The notes beneath the pieces are model-generated. The model worked only from the letters and a program-made list of their open reading frames with translations, was not told where the DNA came from and ran no database searches. Shown here piece by piece: positions 33,312-43,608 of a stretch of DNA of 64,000 nt. The translations under genes were made by a program, and so were the position numbers. Within the stretch, counting starts at the first letter, position 1. Each line of letters opens with the position of its first letter. The stretch comes from Astrothelium macrocarpum (taxonomy: Eukaryota; Ascomycota; Dothideomycetes; Trypetheliales; Trypetheliaceae), in NCBI GenBank assembly GCA_021030915.1, contig JAGEMR010000058.1, positions 1-64,000 on the forward strand, in the 5' to 3' direction.

Positions 33312-34469
33312 CTCTGAGACTCAGTTTGTCCGCATGCAGCATTCAAGCACCCTCAAACGTCAGCAGATGCAGCACCTCGGGAAAGCGTAGAGGTTCGATG
33401 CTTGGTCATCCACGCGCCAGAAACGTAGGTCCTACAAATAGCTGCACTACTAAAAGTAATGCCTCTTACAAGGTTGAACAACATTTTCGTAAGTGAAGGC
33501 GGATTGACATAGACCCTCAATGTCACCTTTTGCGAAGGCGCAGGTACGTCAGATACTGAGGTTAAGTCAACCTCGAAGGGCGTACGGAGGACACTATGTC
33601 GCATGCGGTTGCGCTTCCCAAATAGAAATATGGACAGTGCTATGCAGTCTTGTTGTATGCCTGTTCGCGATGATAAGAGCAACAATTTTGCGTATACTCC
33701 TTTCAGCTACAATCACTTTTCCTTGTAGGTAGAAATCAATGATTTAAGTCGACATCTCAGACTAATTAACAGACTTAAGGTGATTGAGTCGTTGGGTGGT
33801 AGGGACCTATTAGTTTGACGCCCACACTGGCGCTAACTTGTAGTATCGGTGAGGTAGGATTAGCCAGCAATAAAACCGAATCGTCACTGCCCTACGCCTC
33901 ACGTCTTTTTCTGTTCTATCCAACGAGGCATCTAGTGTCACTAGTTCTACAGTGCTGAGTTGCGTCCGACCATTAGCACTGATGATCATGAAAATTGAAC
34001 TACTCTGAGAAATTTCTATGAACTGAGAATAGCTGAAGCCGATTGAGCACTTTCTCGTTTGCCCAATTCTGACAGCCCTTCATATATTGTATCTTATTCA
34101 GCCCGCTGTTGACAATCTCTTCTTACATTCATTTTTATAATCCAATCATACTGTATATGCACAGATCTGAAGGATGCGTTGATCACACGATAATGGTCGG
34201 ACGCAACTTGGCGCTCTGGTGTTTGGTACCTGACTACCTTGATCGAATCGGTGTGACTCTGGCAGAAATCTGGCGAGGGGGCAGCCTGCAACGCTGACTG
34301 AGAAAAGATCCCCACATCGGTCTCTTTCATGCTGCATGGCATTCCCAACTCTGCAGAGTACTTCATGGTGATGTCCCATACAGTAGGAGTACCTTGAGAA
34401 CACTGAGCTTACAGGTAAGGGAGACCAAGCTGTGAAACAGCACTCAACTCGTCGCGTGGCCACAAGAAT
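33312..34469. other. Mostly non-coding, no family recognised
   Basis: A minus-strand open frame at 33353-33685 (containing RVYVNPPSLTKMLFNLVRG) shows conserved-looking sequence but I do not recognise it. A second at 34094-34463 likewise. They may be decayed pieces of one minus-strand gene. Nothing firmer can be said. Confidence 0.3.
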
Positions 34470-34703
34470 CTAGAACATAACGCCGGCTACACTCAGAGGC
34501 CAAATCAATCTTCGTAGGTCAATTTCTTCCATTTTGCACAATAGCTGATACCCCTCGGGCTGCGAAAGCAATCGCATTTTCCAACCCGAAGTAACTGCAT
34601 GCCCTAGTGCCGAGAAAGGCCGGGGATGCTCGGTATTTGTACCTATCATATGGGCCCACTCCAGACAAAGCAAGTACGGCTGAACCACCGGAGACAGCTT
34701 CAT
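34470..34703 (-). pseudogene. Possible fungal transcription-factor C-terminal relic
   Basis: Seventy-seven codons including LCKMEEIDLRRLIWPLSVAG, the type of stretch found in the fungal-specific (Fungal_trans_2) middle domain of Zn2Cys6 regulators. No DNA-binding part is found upstream on this strand. Weak call; it may be a remnant of a second regulator next to the intact GliZ-like gene. Confidence 0.3.
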
Positions 34704-35086
34704 CCAGACATGCTCATTTACCTACAATAGAGAGGCCAGGTAATGCTGCCTGCGTAGGCTCAGCCGCTTGCGTTGCTTGGCTCACCAAAGCTCTGAACAT
34801 TCGATGGGAGGGTCTAAGCTGACTTTGTCTCACCACAGTCAGTATCTGCTTTTTCTTCGACATATCCTTTGATTCATCGCGGCCTCATTAAAACGTTTCG
34901 GTCTGAATTTTGATTTCAGCCACGAGATTGTCTATGCAAGATTGTAAAATCCATTCTAGTGGGAGCCTCATTTCCGATTATATCATCACTGCCTCGCCAG
35001 GAAAGCATTGTCGAGTTAATCAGACACGAGGTCAGATCAGAGAATCTAAGTTCATGTTCACGAATTAAAGTTTACAAAGCAGAGGC

Positions 35087-36284
35087 ATGACGGGCAAAAG
35101 GCTTGAAAAGCTGCGCAAGGCTTGCAATGAGTGCAATACAGCCAAAGTAAGATGGTAGGAACTTTGTCCCAGAGTATCGATGATGCTAATCGTGCAAGGT
35201 CAAATGTTCCGGCGAAAGAACAGGTTGTGCTCGGTGCAATACGGCCAAAACTCCTTGCATATATGAGGAATCACGCGTAGGAAGAGTTCCGGGCGTAAGG
35301 GCGAAGAGAAACCGGACTATCATCAGAGACAACGCACAAGAATACCCATCACCCAATTCATTACCATCAGGCATTCTTACCTCACCAGTGGACGTGCGAA
35401 GGCACCGAAATCAAGTGGCTGCAGAAGATAACGCTGCTCAATACACTTGGGTCAGCGATCTCCAAAACCCTATCTCGCCCGTTCCAGATCAAGGCCTGAA
35501 TGCCGACGCCGTCTACGATTTCGGTCCTGCGTTCGACTTGACTGACTTCAGTCCTATGGATCATGAAGCCACTCACGAAGGATTTGACCAATCCCTACCC
35601 TCTAGCGATATAACACATCTTGATCCCAATGCAGATCCACACTCCGAGAAAATAGATGACCCGGAAGTAGCAATTCTTACATCGGATGACAATACTACTT
35701 CCCAGCGGCAGTTGACACCTGCGGAAAAGGGACAAGATACAAGTGCTCGAACAACGGAGTATCCCCACGTGGATAGTCAGTGCGTGTTGGCTTGTTGTCA
35801 GATTCTTAGCCAGCTAGAATCTTTAATCGATGCCCGAGTCCGAGTTTTGGATTTGACACTAGACATGGTCAAAAAGACTGTCAAGACAGTATCCACATTG
35901 ATGCAGCGCAACAGCAGATCGAGTCAATGCAACATGCTATTTGCGGCCATTCTGTACCAGATCATGGAACTCCTGGAGACTGGATGCTCAGGTTTCTTGG
36001 AAGAGGCACCGGCAACACGTAGCAATGGCGACTTTCCGCAATTCGACAGTGTTGGTGGTATTCTCTCCGGATTTGGCTTTGGCGATTTCCAGGATGCAGC
36101 AAATGAGCAACGGGCATGGCGCGCAAAGATTGTCACTAAAGAACTACTCCGGGTGAAAGAGCTATTGCAATGCTTGCTTACCGCATCCTCCGGCGGCCCG
36201 CAAAGAGACGAACCTTGCCATAAAGGTTTGGAACGTCGACTTGAAGCTCTGACGGGGCAATTCCAGAGGGTGATGAACTCCTGA
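35087..36284 (+). CDS. gliZ-like: GliZ-type Zn2Cys6 transcription factor
   Basis: Pathway regulator, nuclear. Exon 1 35087-35146, exon 2 35199-36284 with a 52-bp intron (GTAAGA...GCAAG) inside the zinc cluster; about 381 aa. The six cysteines are complete: RKACNECNTAK on exon 1 and VKCSGERTGCARCNTAKTPC on exon 2, then the basic linker RVGRVPG and VRAKRNRT. The middle region is acidic and Ser/Pro-rich. The C-terminal part (VLACCQILSQLESLIDARV and the run to GLERRLEALTGQFQRVM) resembles the AflR-type C-terminal domain found in cluster regulators such as GliZ and SirZ. No lesion is seen. Candidate targets are the TCGG-type palindromes at 11306 and 14279. The adjacent transposon starts 342 bp downstream. 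Confidence 0.85.
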
Positions 36285-36626
36285 TCTGCCTCAACCGATG
36301 CGTGATGTGTGCAACAGGATTCTGAAAACGTTCACAGCACAGAACTCCAGCAGGGGTTTGCTGGTGCAAGGTGCTGTACAGCGCCTGGGGGCTATATGCA
36401 GCTGGGGAAGGCGGGCCGCTCGTGCAGGGGAGCCGGGTGCTAAGATGATTATGAGATCGTTGCATGGAAATACCGAAACAGCCACCAGTGAGAGGCACAG
36501 TAATTATTTACAGATGACGTCTCAGTTGGCCTGCCGACAATTTCTCTTGAATCCAATTTTTTACATCCAATTAAATCGGCATGCACGGACCGCTGATCGC
36601 ATGCTATCAATCGGCCCCATTTTATA
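36285..36626. other. Intergenic before transposon
   Basis: 3' flank of the regulator gene up to the target TA at 36625-36626. Nothing recognised. Confidence 0.4.
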
Positions 36627-38419
36627 AGTCGGCGTACCTAGAAGCGGCTCACCCCCCGAAGCGGCGCACCTCCACCATTTCGTCTCGTTCATTATTTGGT
36701 GTAATTACTCAACGAATTCAGCTACGTTTGAAATTTTGTGCACATGTGGCTAAATACAGGTTCTGATGTAGCGCTGGAAGATGTTTTTTTTGCTTTTGGC
36801 GCTGCTTTTGGTGGTTGAGCAGCTATTGAAACCGCCGCTTCATTAATTGCCTCTTTGATCTCTATCACTATGGTGAATTTCTCATTTGCATCAAATTTGA
36901 TTGCTTTTCTAGCTGGCTGAGTAGTATTCTACTCCAATTTATGGTGTAAACGCTTATTTGTGTTCTTCAGTATTACGTTTTCTGTAATTACAGCTGCTAA
37001 TACTCTGCCTGTTTTGGTGAATAAACGCCTGGTGTCATTATTCACACGTATTATTTTGTTTAATGTATGAATAATTTTATGAAACTGTTGTTTATTATGT
37101 GGTGTATTGATTGAATCCGAATAAGGTCGCTTCTGAGGCGTCTGAGAATGAGGGTCCATATGTGGATTGAACACGAATAGTGAGCCATATGGAATAGACG
37201 AATTCAGCGGTATTAGGCCAGCTGCCTTCCATCCAGTACGGATATTTCGTGTTGTAAAGCCTTTCTGACGAGCATGATTGTAACATTCGATAAAGCGATC
37301 CTTTTTCATAGCTGCGCCGTCATCCAAATGGGCCAAATGTTCAATTTCAGCACGATAAATACGTTTGATAGGACTGAAGTCACACAGATCCAACGGCTGA
37401 AGGATATGAGACGTATGAGAAGATATAAATACTAATTCAATCTTAAAATCCATTTTACACGCATATATGAATTCCATACTGATGTGGCTAATATGGCCAT
37501 CGAATAGCAATAACCTGTGCCTGCCATATTCAGAACGTGTTTGTGGATCAAATATACGTGTTAATCAGATAAATCCAATCTCATTTGATGTCCAGCCATT
37601 TGATGAGATAATGTAATTCCAATCTGGCAGTTTAATTGATTTGAATCATATAATTTGGAGATATTTGCCTTTGAATATGATGAGCGGAACAATCAGACGG
37701 CCTAAGACATTAATAATCTCAACAATGGATAGCCATTCTTTATTCTGTGATGTTTTTTTATAAGCATATTTTTTATTGAATTGAATAAGCACCATAGAAT
37801 TCGTATACACGCCTAGGCCTAAATCCTGCTCATCCATATTCCATATATCCTCCAGGCGAATATTGAACCGTTTCCGTGTTTTCTCAAACAGTTCTACGAA
37901 TTCAATAATTGAATCTTCAGATACGTATTGTGTTCTTTTGATATCAAACCGTCGTCCAATCATGGAAATAACATATGAATTGCGTTTCATAAAAAAAATA
38001 ACCCATTTTTTATCCAAAGATTTATCATCTTCATTAACATACATAATTCGAACAACCATTTCACGAACACGAATGTGGCTAGGAGGAAATCCATGATGAT
38101 CCTCATCAATAATCCATTATATAAGAAATTCCTCTTGACGTGGAGACAATCACTGTTGTTATTCATGGCTGAGATGCCTTTCTTATCGACCTTTGAGACG
38201 TGTTCTGAGGGTAGTTCTGGATAAAGCGTACGCGTCAGCAGTTTTATTTATTGAAGAATAAACGCCAGATTCATAATCAACGATAGCAGAAACAATGATA
38301 CGCTCACGATCAGCCATATTAACGCGCTGTGGTTGGTGGTGGAGCGAATTCAGCGAAATGAGTTGAAATGGTGGAGGTGCGCCGCTTCGGGGGGTGAGCC
38401 GCTTCTAGGTACGCCGACT
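36627..38419 (-). mobile_element. Fot1/pogo-like transposon with perfect 55-bp TIRs
   Basis: 1,793 bp, flanked by TA target duplications (36625-36626 and 38420-38421). The 55-bp terminal inverted repeats at 36627-36681 and 38365-38419 are identical. The interior carries a minus-strand transposase relic. Copy ends have not diverged although the gene inside is riddled with stops. Confidence 0.92.
36929..38317 (-). pseudogene. pogo/Fot1-type transposase, decayed
   Basis: DDE transposase of the Tc1/mariner superfamily, pogo branch, coded from ATG 38317. N-terminal HTH_psq part (MADRERIIVSAIVDYESGV, SRTTLRTRLKGR) is followed by stops, then a CENP-B-like HTH part (GFPPSHIRVREMVVRI near 38090), then WVIFFMKRNSYVISMIGRR and EDIWNMDEQDLGLG (first catalytic Asp), LLFDGHISHISMEF (second) and SSHTSHILQPLDLCDFSPIK (third), ending at 36929 with a basic coiled tail. 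At least four stops or frame breaks and many AT-raising changes make it inactive. About 460 codons, normal for Fot1-like enzymes. Confidence 0.8.
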
Positions 38420-39705
38420 TACCCCACAAATCTTCTCAACGTGCCGGGTTCTCAGGCCGCATCGGCCCACCAAAGCGAAATTGATCCGGCCCATGCCGTA
38501 TAATCTTGGCTGGATACGAAATGATAAATACGTTGAAGCGCGTGCTTTGATATCACTACGTGTAAAGATTCAGTCTACGGGATAAGATAGATTCTCCTAG
38601 GGGATGTGAAAACCCGGTTAGTAAACAGCTCATGTGCCCGTATGAAAGCTCTTTGCTTACACTACAAGGTTACAAAGGGGAGGACTGTGGGAAAGACACG
38701 GACGCCTGCATGGATTGCACTTGGAAGGCGATCATTGGGGCGAAACGCTAACGCTATACCGACTTGCGGTTTCTCTGCCGAGCTGGTGGCGGGCGACCAG
38801 TAATCATAGAAACGAAGTGCGACATGCCGCCGGTGGAGTGCAGATAGCTACAAAAACCGCTTAATTACCGTCAAGTGCAACCTGACCTATTTGCCCGCTC
38901 GCTTTTTTCCAACAATGCAGACAACGGAAGACCTGCTACCAACGCATGTGCGAACTCTCCTATCTCAGTGGAATCCATGTGCGGACGCCGATCACTACAG
39001 TTCCAACATGAGCTTTGTCGTTTTAGGCACGTTGGTCGCGGCTTCCTCATGCTGCAACAACCATACATGCAATCAGCAGCGCATTAAATACATATGAGCC
39101 AACGATGTATCTGGGCAAGACTCCATCTGGTTCTTGCGCTGGTCAAAAAGCATGATCCTTGGCAAAAGCTTCAGCATACTGGTCCAAGCCGCCGGCATTG
39201 CGACGTTGGTTGCTGGGGAGGTTGAATGATCAGATCCGTCTTCAGTTACATTCGTTTTTTGATATCCTTTCCCTCCCTTCAATCTATGTAATTACTGAGA
39301 ACTAACTGCATCCGCACCGATAGATGTCACGCTAATCCAGTCGCAGTCTTGCTGCCCAAGGACATCGGAATCCTGCGCGGAATCGGGCCTGTAATAACAG
39401 ACTGGTCATCCTCTTACCTGAGACTCACTATTCTAGGTCTCAGCGTCTTCTGAACATGGAAAGCAGCTTAAAAGTCACAACAGTTCGCTCGGCTACCTAC
39501 GCAAGCGTATGCAGATGGACAAGCATTTCCTTGCTTGCGTCTCAGCGTTATACCATACTCCGTATACTTGCCTAGTCGAGCAGCAGACTATTGACCCCGA
39601 TATCATACCCTTCCAGGTTTGCTGCAGCAGATCACCGATCCAGATATCCTTCTGCGTTACTATGTCATAGTTCGTTATATGTCCCTTTGGAGCACAACAC
39701 CCCCT
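38420..39705. other. Intergenic, nothing recognised
   Basis: Between the transposon and the 3' end of the P450 relic. Several short open frames, none with a recognisable family, normal base composition. Confidence 0.4.
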
Positions 39706-41503
39706 TCACTCGTCACGTTGTCTTTTCCTGCGAATCAGGATTTTCTGCCTCAAATCTGGAAGAGTCTGGCCCCCAATGTGAAGCGGCATTGGCCGATGCT
39801 TTGCTCGACCGTCCCATCGGAGGTCGCATCCGAGTAACAGCTTGCTGAAGACTAGCTTTACCATGCGCACGGCAAAGTAACATCCAGGGCATGCATAGTT
39901 GCCAAACCCCCAGCTGTACATGAGTTAGCAAGCAATTTCCAGCAAAGCTTCGTTTCGTGGCCTACATCAAGTTACCCGTCGACATGGCTGAGGCTGCCCA
40001 TTTCGTTGATGTCGTGCTTGTGAGTCGCTCAACATTACAATAACGGAAAGCATTGAACTGCGATGGATCGTCATATTTGTTTTGTGACACCGGCTGATTC
40101 GCAAAGGCAATTCGCGTTTCAGTGGGTAAAGTAAGTTTGTCATTGAATGTAAATGGCTCTTCAAGTACGGTCCGCGCACATGCGACTGCAAGCATCAGCA
40201 AATCAGGGCAAACTTGCCAAGCGTCGCTCGACTCACTTGACCCAGTTGGATAAATGCGATTCACCTCGCGTGTGAAACTGTCTTGAGATTCAACATCCTC
40301 AAAGCGGCCTCCGTCCATCCTTGTTCACAAGATGCTTTCTCCACTTCCTTGCAAAGCGGATCTAGCAAATCCGGATTCAAGAGAACCTGGAACGTCATTT
40401 CGGTCAGCAGACTCCCAGGTGCAGAGCTTCCTGCCCATAAGCTATGCAAAGGCTCATGACAAATCCTCTCTGGCTGCGGGTCCTGTGCTTCTTGGTCGTA
40501 GAGCTGAAGAATCTATTCTGTCGCGTCTAGAGCATCGTCTTTTGGTGAGTTGTGCCAAAGGATGCGCTTCTCAATTATTGGGAGCAGCTTCTGGACGCAC
40601 TGGTGCAGTTTCGCCGATGAAAGTATGAGATGGCCCAAGCAACTTGATTGCGGAAAGGGCCTGGGGGGAGCTTCACGGTTACCAGAGCAGTCATGAACAA
40701 TGTTATGATGAAGCTCTGTGAAAGCTTGAGAAATGTCTCATCTCTACAAAGCTCCGGTCCAATGAGTATCCTAGTCGCGCAGCGATGTACAATGGAAGCG
40801 AAAAAAGATTGTGCAATAATTTCGTTCCAGTTACTATTGTCACTGAGGTTGAATTGTAAAGCATATTCGATTTCATCTTCGAGAATAGCCGTCAACTGTG
40901 CTGTTGCGACGTTAGCGGATGAGAAGGGCAGGAAATGTCATTTTTGGGCAGCACGGACGAAGTCTTGGATTCAAGCCTTTCTTCACAACTTGAATCATGC
41001 GATCATGGTCATACAGAGCACCGACAGAGTGACGCAGGAAGAAGGCCTGATATGATCAATCGATGTATTTGGAAGAATTGGCCCGACACGGTCAGAGTTG
41101 CTAACATCGCTAATGTTTCGGAAGAAGTTCAATTTTCTGTCACCTGCAATTTTTAGATCTGCCAGGTGTTTAGGGGGCAGAATCAAATAGTCTTTTGACC
41201 ACCAATTCAGTGTGAACGGCTTCTGGGAAGCATCAGAGATCTATCATTGCATCAGCAAAAAGGCAAACTCGGGCTATTCGCTTGCAACCCAACAATATTT
41301 CGATATCCCTCTTGCACAAGCTTGTCCACTCGCTTCGAGAAGAGTTTTCCCAACCATGATGCAGGACCGACTCTTTCGAAGCTATCACAAATCGTTGGCT
41401 TGGTTAATGCGGAATGAGTGAGGAACTCAACGGTCAGCAGCAGTGCACAAACGATATTGTAGCTTGCGCTGTGGAAACGAAACTTTAGGAGTAGCCCTTC
41501 CAT
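39706..41503 (-). pseudogene. gliF-like: GliF-type cytochrome P450, broken
   Basis: Second heme monooxygenase of the ETP set. From the N-terminus: anchor and EGYRNI (from ATG 41503), LILPPKHLADLKIAGD (about 41180), ALYDHDRMIQVVKKGLNP (about 41010), ILEDEIEYALQFNLSDNS and LPPGPFRNQVAWAISYFHR (40895-40615), I-helix region SLWAGSSAPGSLLTEMTFQ (40446), DSFTREVNRIYPTG in the ExxR position (Glu replaced by Asp), EEPFTFNDKLTLPTETRIAF, and heme loop SWGFGNYACPG (39915). Introns with good donors and acceptors join the first four blocks and the ExxR block to the next. But a frameshift near 40610, a TAG at 40513-40515, a frameshift near 40280 and a phase mismatch before the heme exon remain. Full-length homologues are about 500 aa. 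Confidence 0.8.
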
Positions 41504-41563
41504 TACTAAGCCAGAAGAAATGAGAGTGCGTTTACTATCACAATTTCTATACTGATCAGATCA

Positions 41564-41810
41564 TTAGGTCGCATAATTTGAACAGTCAGCATTCGTCTCT
41601 TGATGGGCTAATGTTGTCCAGTCTTCTGTGTACTTTAGCCGGAGTCCAGCGCAACGCCTTGATCGGTCGCCGAAGAACTCAAAGGAGCGAAATGCGGTGC
41701 GAGTACGGTAAATCTCGGTCCCCTTGGTGCAGCATGATCTCTCAAGCATCATCCAAGGCTCGCTTCAGAATGACCTGTATACAATTCCCTACTATGTCGG
41801 CATGATAAGC
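41564..41810 (-). pseudogene. P450 C-terminal relic (heme region)
   Basis: A short frame contains FEFFGDRSRRCAGLRLKYTE, resembling the FxxGxRxCxG heme-binding loop, with the usual Gly four residues before Cys replaced by Arg, and an L-helix-like continuation. It lies upstream of the N-terminus of the GliF-type P450, so it belongs to a different gene, of which nothing else remains. The TCGGTCGCCGA inside it is coding-derived. Confidence 0.35.
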
Positions 41811-42003
41811 TGATACAACTTGATGCTATCCGCATGTCACGTGTATTATGCGCCACCGGTTTCGATATTGTACGCATGTGTGAAAGCAGAGCTGGCCCGT
41901 GAATCGCATGAAGAAGCCTAATTCATTTTTCCTTTTTTTCTTCTTCTATAATTTGTCTAAAACTTTCGTCTGTAACCTGCTAGGAACCTGGAAATCCCGA
42001 GGA

Positions 42004-43308
42004 ATGTCGATGAAAGCTAAAGGAAAAACTATGTTTCCTGCTCATGATGAGGTACACACCTTGTCTGCATCACGCCATCAACGTGTTGTCTGGATCAGGG
42101 CATTGCCTGTATATTTTTTTGCTATAGTTTTTTGCATACCCTCTAATATCGCCCTCGGCGCAATCGGACATCCTTCGTGGGCGGAGCAAGCCTCGGGACA
42201 GGTATTACTTGAGGTAGAACCATCTCTGAACAAGCTGCTTTTAGTAGATGGTCATAATGACTTCCCTATCTGGCTGCGTGCTTTCTATCGAAACAAGATT
42301 TACAACATCGGCTCATCGTCGCGACTCTCTGGCCAGGTCGATTTCCCACGACTGGGCACGAGTGGGCTTGTAAGCCAGTTCTGGAGTGTTTACACTCCTT
42401 GTCCAGCTATAGATGACGACTTCTCCGACGCCGTCTATTTCGAAAGCATCCACGACACCCTGCAGCAGATCGACCTCATGTACCGTCTCATCAATGCTTT
42501 TCCTGATTATCTCGTTCGTGTGCGCTCGGCAAGAGAAGTATGGTCGGTCAAAGAGAAGAACAAGCAGGTCATTGCGTCCTTCATGGGTGCCGAAGGTCTA
42601 CATCAAATAGGGAATAGTCCATCCGTCATGCGGCTCTACCACGCACTTGGTGTTCGTTATATTACGCTTACACATGACTGCAATAACGCCTTTGCGGACG
42701 CAGCGCTCGCACCTCCATTTCATGGCGGGCTCTCACCCCGTGGCGTCACGCTCATCCAGGAGATGAACAGACTCGGGATGATTGTTGATCTCAGTCACAC
42801 GAGCATAGATACCCAGCATGATGCACTCAATGTATCGCGCGCACCTGTGATATTTTCGCATTCCAACTCCAAGACTCTTTGTAACCATCCACGCAACGTC
42901 CTGGACGATGTCTTGTATGCTCTGAAGGCTAATGGCGGTGTTATCATGATCACATTTGTACCAGAGTTTCTTAACAGTAACGAGAATGGTACCGCGATTT
43001 TAGAGGACGTTGTGGAGCATATTATGTTTGTCGGCAACTTGATTGGATTTGAGCATGTGGGAATCGGGTCGGATTTCGATGGTATGACCCATGGCCCTGA
43101 AGGTCTGGAAGACGTGAGCAAGTATGCGAGCCTCTTTGGCGCCTTAACTAGGAAAGGATTGTTGATGAAGGACCTCCAGGGTGTTGCAGGCACAAATGCG
43201 CTACGTGTGTTGGCTGAGGTGGAGAAGGTGGCACACGCCATGAGAGATTCATTGCCTCTTGAAGACGAGATAAAGCCATTCTTCAATGCCAGCGATGCAT
43301 TGCTCTGA
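42004..43308 (+). CDS. gliJ-like: GliJ-type membrane dipeptidase (M19)
   Basis: Zinc dipeptidase of the renal-dipeptidase family; GliJ members remove glycine from the bis-cysteinylglycine intermediate. About 434 aa from ATG 42004; an upstream in-frame ATG at 41908 would add a hydrophobic, Phe-rich leader. One membrane/signal anchor (ALPVYFFAIVFCIPSNIALG) precedes the barrel. Metal ligands visible: HxD in LLLVDGHNDFPIW, bridging Glu in FMGAEGLHQIG, His in MIVDLSHTS, His in VIFSHSNSK, Asp in GIGSDFDGM; also LTHDCNNAFAD. All ligands are present and there is no break. Rightmost recognised ETP gene; it is separated from the core by the second transposon and the GliF relic. Confidence 0.88.
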   Translation: MSMKAKGKTMFPAHDEVHTLSASRHQRVVWIRALPVYFFAIVFCIPSNIALGAIGHPSWAEQASGQVLLEVEPSLNKLLLVDGHNDFPIWLRAFYRNKIYNIGSSSRLSGQVDFPRLGTSGLVSQFWSVYTPCPAIDDDFSDAVYFESIHDTLQQIDLMYRLINAFPDYLVRVRSAREVWSVKEKNKQVIASFMGAEGLHQIGNSPSVMRLYHALGVRYITLTHDCNNAFADAALAPPFHGGLSPRGVTLIQEMNRLGMIVDLSHTSIDTQHDALNVSRAPVIFSHSNSKTLCNHPRNVLDDVLYALKANGGVIMITFVPEFLNSNENGTAILEDVVEHIMFVGNLIGFEHVGIGSDFDGMTHGPEGLEDVSKYASLFGALTRKGLLMKDLQGVAGTNALRVLAEVEKVAHAMRDSLPLEDEIKPFFNASDALL

Positions 43309-43608
43309 ATTTGGACTGCACATTCTGTTGTCTCCGTCGTCAGTCAAAGAGCCAATCTCCTTGTATATGGGTGACTCATAAGTATTCTGTCTGGTCCAAA
43401 AGGCTTATTTAAACTCAATATTGGCACGATACCCGGCGCTGTTCCTCAGTGGGTACCTTCCATAGTGGAAACCGATCTTACATATTCGTTTACGGGAACA
43501 TAAAAAGAGACATCAAAAATTGTTAAACAGAAATGAGAAGATATATTGAACCTTGTATTAGAAAGATAGTTAGTTCCTGATTAGTACTCTAAAACATCCA
43601 AACCTTAT
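43309..43608. other. Intergenic with second copy of the promoter-like segment
   Basis: Positions 43371-43475 repeat the segment at 2881-2970 in the same orientation, including the TATA-like TATTTAAAC. No oxidoreductase gene follows it here, so it is either the trace of a lost duplicate or a dispersed repeat. Confidence 0.55.

Noticed and set aside
41663..41673. Exact TCGGTCGCCGA regulator-like palindrome
   Set aside because: It lies inside the heme-loop codons of a P450 relic and not in a promoter, so it is most likely coincidental.
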